Below are positions 52,187-60,717 of a stretch of DNA of 64,000 nt, one piece after another (within the stretch, counting starts at the first letter, position 1; every line of letters starts with the position of its first letter). Location: the NCBI GenBank assembly GCA_016710585.1, contig JADJVN010000016.1, positions 28,102 to 92,101 on the forward strand, written 5' to 3'. This DNA comes from Saprospiraceae bacterium (GTDB taxonomy: Bacteria > Bacteroidota > Bacteroidia > Chitinophagales > Saprospiraceae). The position numbers and the translations under genes were made by a program. Below the pieces are notes generated by a model. That model was not told where the DNA came from. It did not search any database and was given only the letters and a program-made list of their open reading frames with translations.

Positions 52187-53776
52187 ATGAAAAGAATCAT
52201 TACTTTAATTTTACTTTTTCAAGCATCTGTGTATGCACAAAAGATCACAACAAATGCCACAGATGTGAGTATATTTCGAAATGGAGCACAAGTCACTCGA
52301 ACTGCTTCATTTTACATTCACAAAGGAACTAAAGAATACTCCCTTTACGGTTTTAGTCAATACATGGATCCAAGATCTGTGCAAATCAAATCAGATGGTG
52401 ACTTTACTTTACTATATTCTTCCAATAGATCCAATCTCACAGATTCTACAAATTATGGCATTGAATGGAGCCAAGTCAACGGTCAGAGAAAAGCTTTAGA
52501 GAATTCTATTCAAGACAATCAAAATATACTTTTAACACTTCAAAAGGAAGAAGAACTATTCTATATAGATAAAACACAGAATCGAGAAGCTTTTTTGAAT
52601 AATCCAGATGCTTTACTTAAAATGGCTGATCTTTATAGAAGTCGATTATTGGATATAAAAAGAAAAATTACAGAAATCCAGAATAAAATTCAGCAACAAG
52701 AAATTGATCTTCAAAAACTAAACACAAAAGAAAATCAATTCAGGTATGAGTACATCAAATCATCATCCAATGAATTTGTGCTCACGATATCTAGCGAACA
52801 CGATCAACAGATTAATATGACAATTACATATTATACTTCTCAAGCAAATTGGTCATCTACTTATGATCTAAAGGTGAAGGATATCAACTCACCAATCGAA
52901 CTTGTCAGTAAAGCCATCATTACCCAAAATACAGGTGAACAATGGAATCAAGTCAACTGTACATTGATGACAGGCAATCCCAATATTTCTTTCGAATTGC
53001 CATTTCTTCATCCATGGTGGTTAGTGAATTATACAGATCAAGTATTACAAAAACAAAATCAGGATACTGAAGGACTTAGCATGAATGAAGTAAAAGTCAT
53101 GCAAATGGAAGCTACAAAAAGTACAAGCAAAAATTATCGCACTGCAGGCTCAGAGGTACAAGAACAATTGACCATGAATGAATTTGTAGTCAAAGAAAAA
53201 TTGACACTTCCTTCAGATGGAAAAAGTATTACAGCAGAATTGAATACACAAATTCATCCTGCTAGCTATGAATATCTAGCTATACCGAAAAAATCCAAAC
53301 ATGCATATTTGAAAGCCATGATTACGAACTGGGAAGAGCTCAATATCTCAACTGGTCCAATGGGAATCTATTATGGAGATACATATATTGGAATGACAAT
53401 GCTGAACCCAGAAAGTATTGAAGACACACTCTCTATTTCATTAGGCCCAGATATCGCGACTCAACTCAAGAGAACAAAGATAGCTGAGAATACAAAAAAA
53501 GAAACCTTCAGTGCCAAGAAACATTCCAACATCGCATGGGAGATTGACATAAAAAATTCAAAAACCAGAGACATTGAAGTGCGCATAGAAGACCAAATTC
53601 CTTTGAGCAAATTGAATGAAGTAGAAGTAGAAACCAAAGAACTGTCAGGTGGAATGCTGGATCAAAGTACTGGAATCATTACATGGAATGTAAAAATTCC
53701 AGCGGGAAAATCCATAAAAAAAATCCTAAAATACCAAGTCCGATATCCGAAATCTATGAAGTTGCTATTGGAGTAA
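52187..53776 (+). CDS. MuiA family (DUF4139) protein
   Basis: 529 residues with a signal peptide ending VYAQ. The N-terminal DUF4140-like segment is TNATDVSIFRNGAQVTRTASF, a coiled-coil stretch spans about 95-190, and the C-terminal DUF4139 part contains ITYYTSQANWSSTYDLKV, NTGEQWNQVNCTLMTGNP and a closing TGIITWNVKIPAGKSIKKILKYQVRYPK. Between them is an insertion (about 290-330, MNEVKVMQMEATK...). Related to 'mucoidy inhibitor A' proteins, whose biochemical role is unknown. Confidence 0.88.
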   Translation: MKRIITLILLFQASVYAQKITTNATDVSIFRNGAQVTRTASFYIHKGTKEYSLYGFSQYMDPRSVQIKSDGDFTLLYSSNRSNLTDSTNYGIEWSQVNGQRKALENSIQDNQNILLTLQKEEELFYIDKTQNREAFLNNPDALLKMADLYRSRLLDIKRKITEIQNKIQQQEIDLQKLNTKENQFRYEYIKSSSNEFVLTISSEHDQQINMTITYYTSQANWSSTYDLKVKDINSPIELVSKAIITQNTGEQWNQVNCTLMTGNPNISFELPFLHPWWLVNYTDQVLQKQNQDTEGLSMNEVKVMQMEATKSTSKNYRTAGSEVQEQLTMNEFVVKEKLTLPSDGKSITAELNTQIHPASYEYLAIPKKSKHAYLKAMITNWEELNISTGPMGIYYGDTYIGMTMLNPESIEDTLSISLGPDIATQLKRTKIAENTKKETFSAKKHSNIAWEIDIKNSKTRDIEVRIEDQIPLSKLNEVEVETKELSGGMLDQSTGIITWNVKIPAGKSIKKILKYQVRYPKSMKLLLE

Positions 53777-53986
53777 AATAAATGCTGATGAAAGTAAACA
53801 GAATAGCTCAAAAGTTAGTCTTTAAATCTCCAAGATTAATATGTAGACTGTCAATGAATTAAATGATAAATGGACCAATCAAATATATTATTTCTTCGTA
53901 AAAAATAAAAATATTTTATCATAAAAGAGACAAACTGTTAATTTTAAATTATATTTGGACATAAATAATTTAAAAACTAACAAATT

Positions 53987-54511
53987 ATGAAATTCTCACA
54001 TTCCTTATCCTTTTTTTTACTTTGTACTTTAATTCTTTCCTGTAGTAAATCTGAAGAAAGCATTTTATCAAATAATGATTTAGTTGGCACTTGGAAGCTC
54101 ATAGATTTTCGTTGTGATGACGGAAAAACAGTTACTAATTTTCTGGGGCAAACAATTACCTCAACCTACACTTCTACTGGGAAGGATTACGCAGCTGAAT
54201 CGACGTTCACAGAAAACCCAAATACATATCATAGCAAGGGAAGTTACACCAGTGTGGTTACAACGACAACTATTGGCACATCTCAGACTTCAGAAGTATC
54301 TACTGGACTATTTGATTGGACAGGAACCTGGAAAAAAGAGGGAAATATTTTAACTACCACTCTAAAAGATCAACCGACAGAAAAAGCTGAAATTATAACT
54401 TTGAATGCAACTACATTTGAGTATAAAGTTTCGATAAACAAAGTAGAAAATAATGGCATTTCAGAATCAACAATCACAGCGACCTATTTTTTTAAGTTAA
54501 TAAAAAAATAA
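53987..54511 (+). CDS. Lipocalin-like lipoprotein
   Basis: 174 residues. The lipoprotein signal is CTLILSC. The mature part has the lipocalin-like start LVGTWKLIDFRCDDG and repeated beta strands with many Thr/Ser (DWTGTWKKEGNILTTTL). Typical of small Bacteroidota lipoproteins of unknown function. The flanking 210 bp on the 5' side shows nothing else. Confidence 0.72.
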   Translation: MKFSHSLSFFLLCTLILSCSKSEESILSNNDLVGTWKLIDFRCDDGKTVTNFLGQTITSTYTSTGKDYAAESTFTENPNTYHSKGSYTSVVTTTTIGTSQTSEVSTGLFDWTGTWKKEGNILTTTLKDQPTEKAEIITLNATTFEYKVSINKVENNGISESTITATYFFKLIKK

Positions 54512-54565
54512 TAATTTTTATTTTTTGCTTGCTCAAGATTTGATGGCTCACATATTGGATTTTTT

Positions 54566-54790
54566 TTGATCTTTATCAATTATAATCCACCACACTTCGA
54601 AGTCAAATACAATGATTTTGAAGCTAATATTTTGATAGAAAATGGGCAAATATTAAATGGAGATATGCCTGCCAGTAAATTAAAATTAATTGCTGCATGG
54701 GTTGAAATTCATAGAGAAGAACTAATGTTTAATTTCAATGAGAGTCAAAAGGATTCTCCATCCTTCAAAAAAATTAATCCATTAATATGA
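54566..54790 (+). CDS. DUF4160 domain protein, possibly 5'-truncated
   Basis: 74 residues from a TTG start. The pattern PPHFEVKYNDFEANI, then ILNGDMPASKLKLIAAWVEIHREELM, matches DUF4160. The family normally has about 15-20 more N-terminal residues, and the usual His pair (PHxHV) is reduced to PPHF. The start is therefore uncertain and the gene may be clipped. It overlaps the DUF2442 gene by 4 nt. Confidence 0.7.
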   Translation: MIFINYNPPHFEVKYNDFEANILIENGQILNGDMPASKLKLIAAWVEIHREELMFNFNESQKDSPSFKKINPLI

Positions 54791-55068
54791 AATTAACTAG
54801 AATCAGACATATAAAGCAACTTGAACCATATAAAATTGTTTGTGAATGGAACAATGGTGAAACAAGATCTATTGATTTCAAAGTATTCTTAAAAGATAAT
54901 AGTTTCCTAAAATCAAAACTGCTATCTAAAGAGTATTTTGACAAGGTAAAGTATAATCCTGAAAGTCAAACAATTTATTGGGACAATTTTTTTGAAAATG
55001 ATGATCCTGAATTAAGGGTTTTAGATTTTTGCCCAGATGTATTGTATGAAGCAAGTGTCATAGAGTAA
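54787..55068 (+). CDS. DUF2442 domain protein
   Basis: 93 residues. RHIKQLEPYKIVCEWNNGETRSIDF, then YFDKVKYNPESQTIYWDN and LRVLDFCPDVLYEAS, follow the DUF2442 pattern. DUF4160 and DUF2442 genes commonly travel as a pair, and a toxin-antitoxin-like role has been suspected, but I know of no firm function. It overlaps the DUF4160 gene. Confidence 0.82.
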   Translation: MKLTRIRHIKQLEPYKIVCEWNNGETRSIDFKVFLKDNSFLKSKLLSKEYFDKVKYNPESQTIYWDNFFENDDPELRVLDFCPDVLYEASVIE

Positions 55069-55080
55069 ATTAGATACTAA

Positions 55081-55289
55081 AAAGTTATGATATCGATAAA
55101 AGTAAATGGGCAAAATATCTAAAGCAATATAAGGTAGAACTCGAATTCTCAAATGGAACTATTGGTCAAGCTGATTTAGAAAAAGAATTATGGGGTGAAG
55201 CATTTCAACCACTTTTAGACCAAAGTTATTTTGCTAAATTTAAATTGATACATGGGACTCTTACTTGGCCAAGATGGTGCTTTATATAA
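55081..55289 (+). pseudogene. Second DUF2442-like gene fragment
   Basis: An open frame without a normal start reads DKSKWAKYLKQYKVELEFSN, then ADLEKELWGEAFQPLLDQSYFAKFKLIHGTLTWP, the DUF2442 pattern. After TWP the expected NGADL-like end is out of frame, suggesting a one-base change. Likely a decayed paralog of the preceding gene. Confidence 0.6.
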
Positions 55290-55309
55290 ATAAAATTTAA
55301 TTTTTTTTA

Positions 55310-55455
55310 CTAGGTTAAATTTTCAATATCATCCAAATCCTTTAATCTACCAGTTTCTCTTTTGTTTTTAATCAAATCACTATATCCAATAAAATTTACA
55401 ATTAACATTATAAATTCAATATCATATCGGATCGCAGTTGCTAACTGCCATATAA
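55310..55455 (-). pseudogene. 3' remnant of a nucleotidyltransferase-like gene
   Basis: The minus strand encodes NFIGYSDLIKNKRETGRLKD followed by LDDIENL and a stop. This is the typical C-terminus of MNT/DUF6036-type nucleotidyltransferases found in antitoxin and defence modules. The upstream catalytic part is missing, and the flanking 55456-55574 shows nothing recognisable. Confidence 0.5.
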
Positions 55456-55574
55456 GGTTTTATTAGTGGTGAACCTTTAGGTTCTTAATCGAGGCTAAAA
55501 CCTCTTTTCCGACTAATGCTGCATTTCCCTATTTTAACAGCTGTCCAGACTAATGGTTTCTGTAAAATCACCAA

Positions 55575-56168
55575 CTAATACGTATAGTATTGCTCTTTAT
55601 TTTCACCATAGTGCACTATTTCAACATTACTAAAAAAACAAATGAGAGTTGATAGCTTGTTCTTTAAATCCCTCCCGTCAGCAAAATAAGAGTTAAAGAA
55701 AATATGGAATTTCATGCTTTTATTATTGTATAAACCTCCTATTAAAAATTTATTTTTTTCACAATTGTAACGAATAAAATAGGAAAGATATTCATCGTTG
55801 CCATAGTTATATTTCTGATCACTCTTTAAAATTCCCGTATTCTCTGATAACTTATGTTTGTTGCGCCATTCAACTAATTCTTTGTATTTTGCTTCATCAT
55901 AAGTTTTGGTTGAAATGTAATTTAATTCTAAATAATCTTGAAAATTGCAAGTATCATTAGAAATAAATCTTAAAGAATATGCTGATGCAATCATTGCATT
56001 TTCAATATAGAATAGTTGATACCAAGAGAATGGATTTCTTTTTAATATTAAATAGCTTTCTGCTTTATTGACGTGCACTAAATCTATTATTAAAATATTA
56101 CTATGTTTCTCATTACATAAAATATATACGAAAACAACAAGTGTCGTAATGAATAACTTTAATCGCAT
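55575..56168 (-). CDS. Exported protein of unknown function (array cargo)
   Basis: 197 residues beginning MRLKLFITTLVVFVYILC, a signal or anchor segment. The rest is mixed charged and aromatic with no motif I recognise (NPFSWYQLFYIENAMIASAY, then FFNSYFADGRDLKNKLSTL). It starts immediately after a tag remnant (56169-56222), like other cargoes of the array. Possible immunity or accessory protein by position only. Confidence 0.55.
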   Translation of the reverse strand: MRLKLFITTLVVFVYILCNEKHSNILIIDLVHVNKAESYLILKRNPFSWYQLFYIENAMIASAYSLRFISNDTCNFQDYLELNYISTKTYDEAKYKELVEWRNKHKLSENTGILKSDQKYNYGNDEYLSYFIRYNCEKNKFLIGGLYNNKSMKFHIFFNSYFADGRDLKNKLSTLICFFSNVEIVHYGENKEQYYTY

Positions 56169-56222
56169 TTTATTTAACGAATTTAATGTACACTTTTATT
56201 GTGGCAAAGATTGTAGCTTGAA
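56169..56222 (-). repeat. Array tag copy 1 (partial)
   Basis: The minus strand encodes ATIFATIKVYIKFVK and a stop, directly before the 197-residue gene. It is the 3' half of the tag found in full at 56979-57225 and 61741-61987. Confidence 0.65.
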
Positions 56223-56247
56223 TAATAGTATGCTATATTTAATTCAA

Positions 56248-56844
56248 TTACCTAGGATATTTTTGGCTTCTTTCTTTGCATTGTGTATCTTTTATTATCT
56301 CAAGATCACTAAATAAATCATGAAAAAATACTTTTACTTCACCAAATTTGCTAGTATCAGTAAGATTTGCTTCTGCTCTTACAATTATAGAATCTTTAAG
56401 GTTTAATAAAGTTCCTAGTAATGTATAATGATCAAGTACTCTTGACCAACAAAAAATTGACTCTGTTTGATTAATGTATAAGAATGGAGTATCACATTGG
56501 AATGGGTAATCATCAATAAATGTTGGTGATTTATAATAATCATTTATTGACTTATTCTTGTAATTGTAAAAAAGAACTGCAGAAATGGTAAATGTATCTT
56601 TGTGATTTTTGCTTGGGATTGTAAAAAATACTTTATATCTAAAATCCATGAAGCTCTGTCCTACAAATTCACATCTTGGCTCTATATTTAATTTCACTAG
56701 AGCTGTATCGCTCAAACAGGGATGAACAGTTGTTACCAATAGCATTTTGTTTTGATATATAGTTCTATTTTCAATATCAGTAATATGCTTTGACTTACAA
56801 CAAAACATAAATATAAAAATAAGAAAATTAATTCTATATCTCAC
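56248..56844 (-). CDS. Small lipoprotein, array family A
   Basis: 198 residues. The lipoprotein signal is NFLIFIFMFCC. It shares NxTIxQ near the N-terminus, LVKLNIEP, and the C-terminal motif HDLFSDLEIIKD...KYP with the lipoprotein at 58585-59196, but is otherwise divergent. Predicted to be anchored on the periplasmic side or surface. Immunity-like role is only suggested by context. Confidence 0.6.
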   Translation of the reverse strand: MRYRINFLIFIFMFCCKSKHITDIENRTIYQNKMLLVTTVHPCLSDTALVKLNIEPRCEFVGQSFMDFRYKVFFTIPSKNHKDTFTISAVLFYNYKNKSINDYYKSPTFIDDYPFQCDTPFLYINQTESIFCWSRVLDHYTLLGTLLNLKDSIIVRAEANLTDTSKFGEVKVFFHDLFSDLEIIKDTQCKERSQKYPR

Positions 56845-56934
56845 TCTAAATATGTTTTAATTTTTTTCCTAATTCCATCCGTATTTAAATGCTCTAAATA
56901 GCAAAATCTATCATCTACAAAACTATTCTATATT

Positions 56935-57225
56935 TTACAAATAATCGTGAATATCTGTAGGTCTATCATTCTTAACACTCGCTTTTTCTTTAACGAATTT
57001 TATGTACTCTTTTATTGTGGCATAGATGGCTAGATTGGCAGATTTACTAGAATTATATGATTGCTTTAAGTATGCTGAGAGATAAAGGCGGAAGTTTGTT
57101 ATGTCGTCTTCCATGAGGCAATCAATTTTCCAAATTCTACCAAATTCAACTAAAAAATTATAGATTAAGCAAGCTACGGTACTTTTATATAAAATACTTA
57201 ATGTTATGGTATAATTAGCATACAT
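56935..57225 (-). CDS. Array tag copy 2, stand-alone ORF
   Basis: 96 residues beginning MYANYTITLSILYKST. It reads through FRLYLSAYLKQSYNSS and the tag core SKSANLAIYATIKEYIKF, then ends after a short unique tail (ASVKNDRPTDIHDYL). The first ~85 codons are nearly the same as at 61987, but the C-terminal cargo found there is absent. Looks like a tag that has lost or exchanged its cargo. Confidence 0.55.
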   Translation of the reverse strand: MYANYTITLSILYKSTVACLIYNFLVEFGRIWKIDCLMEDDITNFRLYLSAYLKQSYNSSKSANLAIYATIKEYIKFVKEKASVKNDRPTDIHDYL

Positions 57226-57236
57226 GAATAAAATAA

Positions 57237-57690
57237 AAAAACCAACTATTTTTTATCATTGAGATGATCTACATGCAAATTATAAACTATATAATTCAAT
57301 ATTGAATCACGATCACGCGAAGGAAAAGACCCTAATGGATCATAGTTTATATTTATATCAACATTGCCTGAATGAAACTTGAATAGATGCATACCCTTGG
57401 AAAAGTAGTGTTGTCTTCGATTGCTCTGAAATTATGAGTTTATCGTCTAATCTAGAGTTTATTTCTAATACAGAGCATTCCATTCATATAGGTATTAAGC
57501 CATTCCATGTCGACAGAACAGGTTTGCTAAATTGAATTTTTTCAATGCTTTCTATCATACCCACTCTCCTATCAAATTCAAATGAAATTTATATGATTTC
57601 TGTTCGTTTTGTGCAAGACCCGAAAATGAAAATCCAAATTAAATAATGAATTATTTTCTTTGATTCAATAATTAATTTTTGGAGATTTGT
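57237..57690 (-). pseudogene. Lipoprotein C copy, degraded
   Basis: Both ends match the gene at 62008-62715 almost base for base, including the last codons (VYNLHVDHLNDKK) and the signal region. About 230 bp are missing inside, with several one-base indels, so no long frame remains. Confidence 0.75.
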
Positions 57691-57691
57691 T

Positions 57692-58324
57692 TTAATACTT
57701 GCTGAAATCATCTTGTGGTGGATTATCAAGGTGAACTCTTTGAATGTTGGTTATGATATAATCCAGAGTATTGTTCTTAAATGGGAAGGGATGATAGGCT
57801 TCAATTTCTTGGCTAACACTTACAATATCTGTTGAATCAATACTAGAATAAATTTCGATACGTGGATAAGTAACACCATCACCATTACGAACATAATATA
57901 AATTGTCTTTGTTTTGAAATAATTTATAATTCTGACATAAACAATAGCTATTTGCAAAATACTCTGAAATAGTCTCCTTCTTAGCCCTAACTGAACTAAA
58001 TCTTAGCACTCTTTCCTCTCCAAAATAATTTAATCCTTCGAGTGTATATTGAAATAACATGCCATCCGAAACTAGAAAACCAGGAAAAAATGTAGTTTTA
58101 AAAGTATAGTAAATTGAATCAGGAACATCAATAATAAAGTATTCATTTAATAAGTTACAACGCCAACATATAACATTAATGTTTAAAGTATCTCGATGTT
58201 CTTTTTTGTTTGTATTTCTTAAATTATTTTGAAAAGGTATAAATTCCAAAGTATTAGCTTTATGATTTGAATTACATTGTTGAAAAGAAATTATCATAAA
58301 AATAAATAATAAACTTTTGTTCAT
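57692..58324 (-). CDS. Small lipoprotein, array family B
   Basis: About 210 residues from MNKSLLFIFMIISFQQC, a clear lipoprotein signal. The mature part has a C-x2-C pair (INVICWRCN), DVPDSIYYTF, YPRIEIYSSIDSTDIVSV and a C-terminal Pro/Asp tail. The family C lipoprotein at 62008-62715 shares NVIC..C, PDS..Y and YSS.DS. The frame is also open upstream through a tag copy (to 58462), so a tag-lipoprotein fusion is possible, but the internal signal peptide argues for the shorter start. Confidence 0.65.
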   Translation of the reverse strand: MNKSLLFIFMIISFQQCNSNHKANTLEFIPFQNNLRNTNKKEHRDTLNINVICWRCNLLNEYFIIDVPDSIYYTFKTTFFPGFLVSDGMLFQYTLEGLNYFGEERVLRFSSVRAKKETISEYFANSYCLCQNYKLFQNKDNLYYVRNGDGVTYPRIEIYSSIDSTDIVSVSQEIEAYHPFPFKNNTLDYIITNIQRVHLDNPPQDDFSKY

Positions 58325-58326
58325 TT

Positions 58327-58470
58327 TAAAATAAATTATTGATATCAACTTCCCTTGTTCATAAAACTCGCTTTTTTCTTTAACGAATTTAATGTACAAT
58401 TTTATTGTGGCATAGGTGGCTAGATTGGCAGATTTACTGGAATTGTATGTTTGTTCAATCAAGGAGGTGG
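58327..58470 (-). repeat. Array tag copy 3
   Basis: The minus strand encodes QTYNSSKSANLATYATIKLY followed by IKFVKEKSEFYEQG, in frame with lipoprotein B. The N-terminal flank differs from copies 2 and 5 (RYKTSTSLIE instead of FRLYLSAYLK). Confidence 0.7.
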
Positions 58471-58584
58471 AGGTTTTATATCTATTTAATTTACATAGCC
58501 TACATAAAATAATTCGAGAACGGACTATCAGAAAGGTAGCTAAGTTACAAAAGAAAATAATTTCACAATGTTTATTATTTTAAA

Positions 58585-59196
58585 TTAATTGAATTTTTGT
58601 AACGGGTATTTAGAATAGTTTTTTGGAATTATTATATTTTTAATGATCTCTAAATCGCTGAAAACATCGTTAATTAAATCGCTTTTTAATTCCATATTCA
58701 ATGAGTCATTATATACTGCTCGTACTAAAAAATGAAAAGAATTAATACTGTCAAGCAAGATGCCACGAAGTGAATAATAACTTGGTGGATCTGCATCCAT
58801 ACGTCCACATAGTGTAGCAAATCTTTCGTTTGTGTAATATATCGGCTCAAAACAGCGCAAAGGAGGAACTAAAGGACCTAAGTATCTTTCACTTGAATTT
58901 GATTTAATGTCATATTTGTCTCCTGCTCTACTACGACTAGAGAGCCAAAATGATTGAAGTCCTTTGTCATTTGGTTGCCTAATTACACATATTATACCTT
59001 TCAATATCGACCAATAAATTGTGTCTGGAATAAAATTTAGTTTTACTACAACATGATTCAAATTATATGGACCATCTGACTCTATTTCTATTGTGTCCTG
59101 CCAAATTGTATGATTGTTATAAGTAGTAAAACTAGGCCTTGGCCTGCACCCAATGATCAAAATAAATGATGAAAGAACTATTTTAAATATTTGCAT
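58585..59196 (-). CDS. Small lipoprotein, array family A
   Basis: 203 residues. The lipoprotein signal is IVLSSFILIIGC. It shares NHTIWQD, VVKLNFIPD and the C-terminal VFSDLEIIK...YSKYP with the protein at 56248-56844. Its start overlaps the end of the preceding effector-like frame by 19 nt, a layout typical of effector/immunity pairs. The 58471-58584 stretch behind it is a tag flank without its own gene. Confidence 0.65.
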   Translation of the reverse strand: MQIFKIVLSSFILIIGCRPRPSFTTYNNHTIWQDTIEIESDGPYNLNHVVVKLNFIPDTIYWSILKGIICVIRQPNDKGLQSFWLSSRSRAGDKYDIKSNSSERYLGPLVPPLRCFEPIYYTNERFATLCGRMDADPPSYYSLRGILLDSINSFHFLVRAVYNDSLNMELKSDLINDVFSDLEIIKNIIIPKNYSKYPLQKFN

Positions 59197-59985
59197 ATAT
59201 CAATTTTTACACCAGTAGTGTTTAAATCTTTATCTAAATCAGCACCAATTATATATTGCTTAATACTATGCCTAAAATTTTTTAATTCATTTGTATCCTT
59301 ATAATTACTGACCCAAACAAAAGTCGCACCACTACTTTTATCTTTATATTGCATATTTGGTTCTCTAGACGCTTTTAAATATCCACCCTCTCTCATAAAC
59401 CCTTTTTCACATTCATTCTCAATCATAGTGTAATAATCTTGATTATGGAGGCACCCATTGTTATGTCCAATGATGTGAAGTATAAAAAACGCAGCTGTTT
59501 CACTAAGACTAGTGCTTTTGCAAAATAACTATTGTCATTATTGCTTATTTCATTTTGGATAATATCTTCACAATCTTTTTCATTTACATAATACGATGCA
59601 GCTTTAATCGGAGTTATATATTTTTGACCCTCTGTGATAAAATTTGAGATGAGTTCTTCGCTATTGAATTCGCCTTTATCTGTCACTACAGTAAATTTTG
59701 CATTTTGTTTAAAATTTCCTCCAAATAAATCACCAGCATTAATTTGAACTGTGTTAATTTTAAACACTGAATGGCTTGTAAAATTAGCTGCATCCAGCAC
59801 AACTGAAGCTTGCTCCGCACTCAAACAACTTTCACAACTTCCAGCCATAACATGTTGCACACAACATTCGCTTTTTTTCTTCCAACGAATTTTATGTACT
59901 CTTTATTGTAGCATAGATGGCTAGATTGGCAGATTTACTGGAATTGTATGATTGCTTTATGCGAAGGTATAGGCAGAGTAAATCT
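59178..59985 (-). pseudogene. Effector-like gene 2: tag + C-x2-C + HxxxHxxGxxH domain (frameshifted)
   Basis: The tag (SYNSSKSANLAIYATIK) is followed, after a one-base loss near 59900, by KSECCVQHVMAGSCESCLS. A region of about 100 residues (FKINTVQINAGDLFGGNFK, then ITPIKAASYYVNEKDCEDII) comes next. Another one-base shift near 59520 leads to ETAAFFILHIIGHNNGCLH and a C-terminal domain ending DLNTTGVKIDICKYLK at 59178. The H-I-I-G-H-N-N-G-C-L-H run has metzincin-type spacing without the Glu. Tag plus variable C-terminus suggests a displaced polymorphic effector (inference). Confidence 0.6.
59868..59975 (-). repeat. Array tag copy 4
   Basis: Encodes KQSYNSSKSANLAIYATIK and, after a missing A, EYIKFV; joined to effector-like gene 2. 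The upstream flank reads LFRDLLCLYLRI, a variant of the flank in copies 2 and 5. Confidence 0.7.
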
Positions 59986-60025
59986 CTGAATAAACTAATA
60001 TCCTTCCGGGTCCGTCTAAGGTTTG

Positions 60026-60670
60026 GGGAAATTAACTACCTCATATAGCAAATCTAAATTATCTGAATACCATTCTCTTTCGATTATTATAAATTCTTTA
60101 TTCTTTACATCAATTCTGAAATTTTTCGCAAAACCTCACATTCTATTATGTACAAAATTGCCCAAGTAAAAAACAATGTAGTTGCTTGGACTGAATATGA
60201 ATAATGCTCAAAATCTATTTCAGAATCTGAGGGCATGTTCGAAGGACTTTAGTTAAGACTTACGATCGTCCAAATGCTGAAGTAAGGGTCAGATTTCTAC
60301 TTTCCTAAAGTTAGTGTTATAAAAATCTTGTCAGCGCTATACGACTTTTCATCAAAATGTATTCTCAAGGTATTATGCTGAAAAATAATTGAATTGAAGC
60401 TCTTCTTCTAAACTATATCTCCTTTTACACTTCGACATATATCTATTTGGAATTTTATACTTTTTCCTTTGTATATTTTTAAGATTGAAGAAAGTCAAAG
60501 TCATAATAATACTTTTCATTCCAAGTAGATCTTTTTTGGAAAATGGCATTCCCATAAATCTATCTCGGCATTCTAATTTATCTTTTGCTAATAGTATTTC
60601 TAGCAAATACTCATTGTTATCACATGAAGAAAAAGTTAATAAAAAAAACTGCTACTTTATAAATTTGCAT
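60026..60670 (-). pseudogene. Decayed lipoprotein gene following effector-like gene 1
   Basis: Starts MQIYKVAVFFINFF, like MQIFKIV of family A, and after a one-base shift gives the lipobox-like LLTFSSCDNNEY. A 77-codon stretch (60606-60373) and a final open stretch (VKNKEFIIIEREWYSDNLDL, then NFPKP) remain, separated by several stops. Total length matches a ~210-residue lipoprotein. Its start lies 48 nt after the effector-like frame. Confidence 0.5.
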
Positions 60671-60717
60671 ATAGTCTCTAATTCATCTATAGTTGTATCA
60701 TAACTTTGGATTGGATG

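Larger units (their letters stand above)
56979..59022 (-). repeat. Long direct repeat, left copy
   Basis: About 2.0 kb nearly identical to 61741-64000, same orientation, carrying lipoprotein A, tag, lipoprotein B, lipoprotein C and the start of the effector-like gene. In this copy lipoproteins A and B are intact, while lipoprotein C has lost about 230 bp. Confidence 0.8.
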
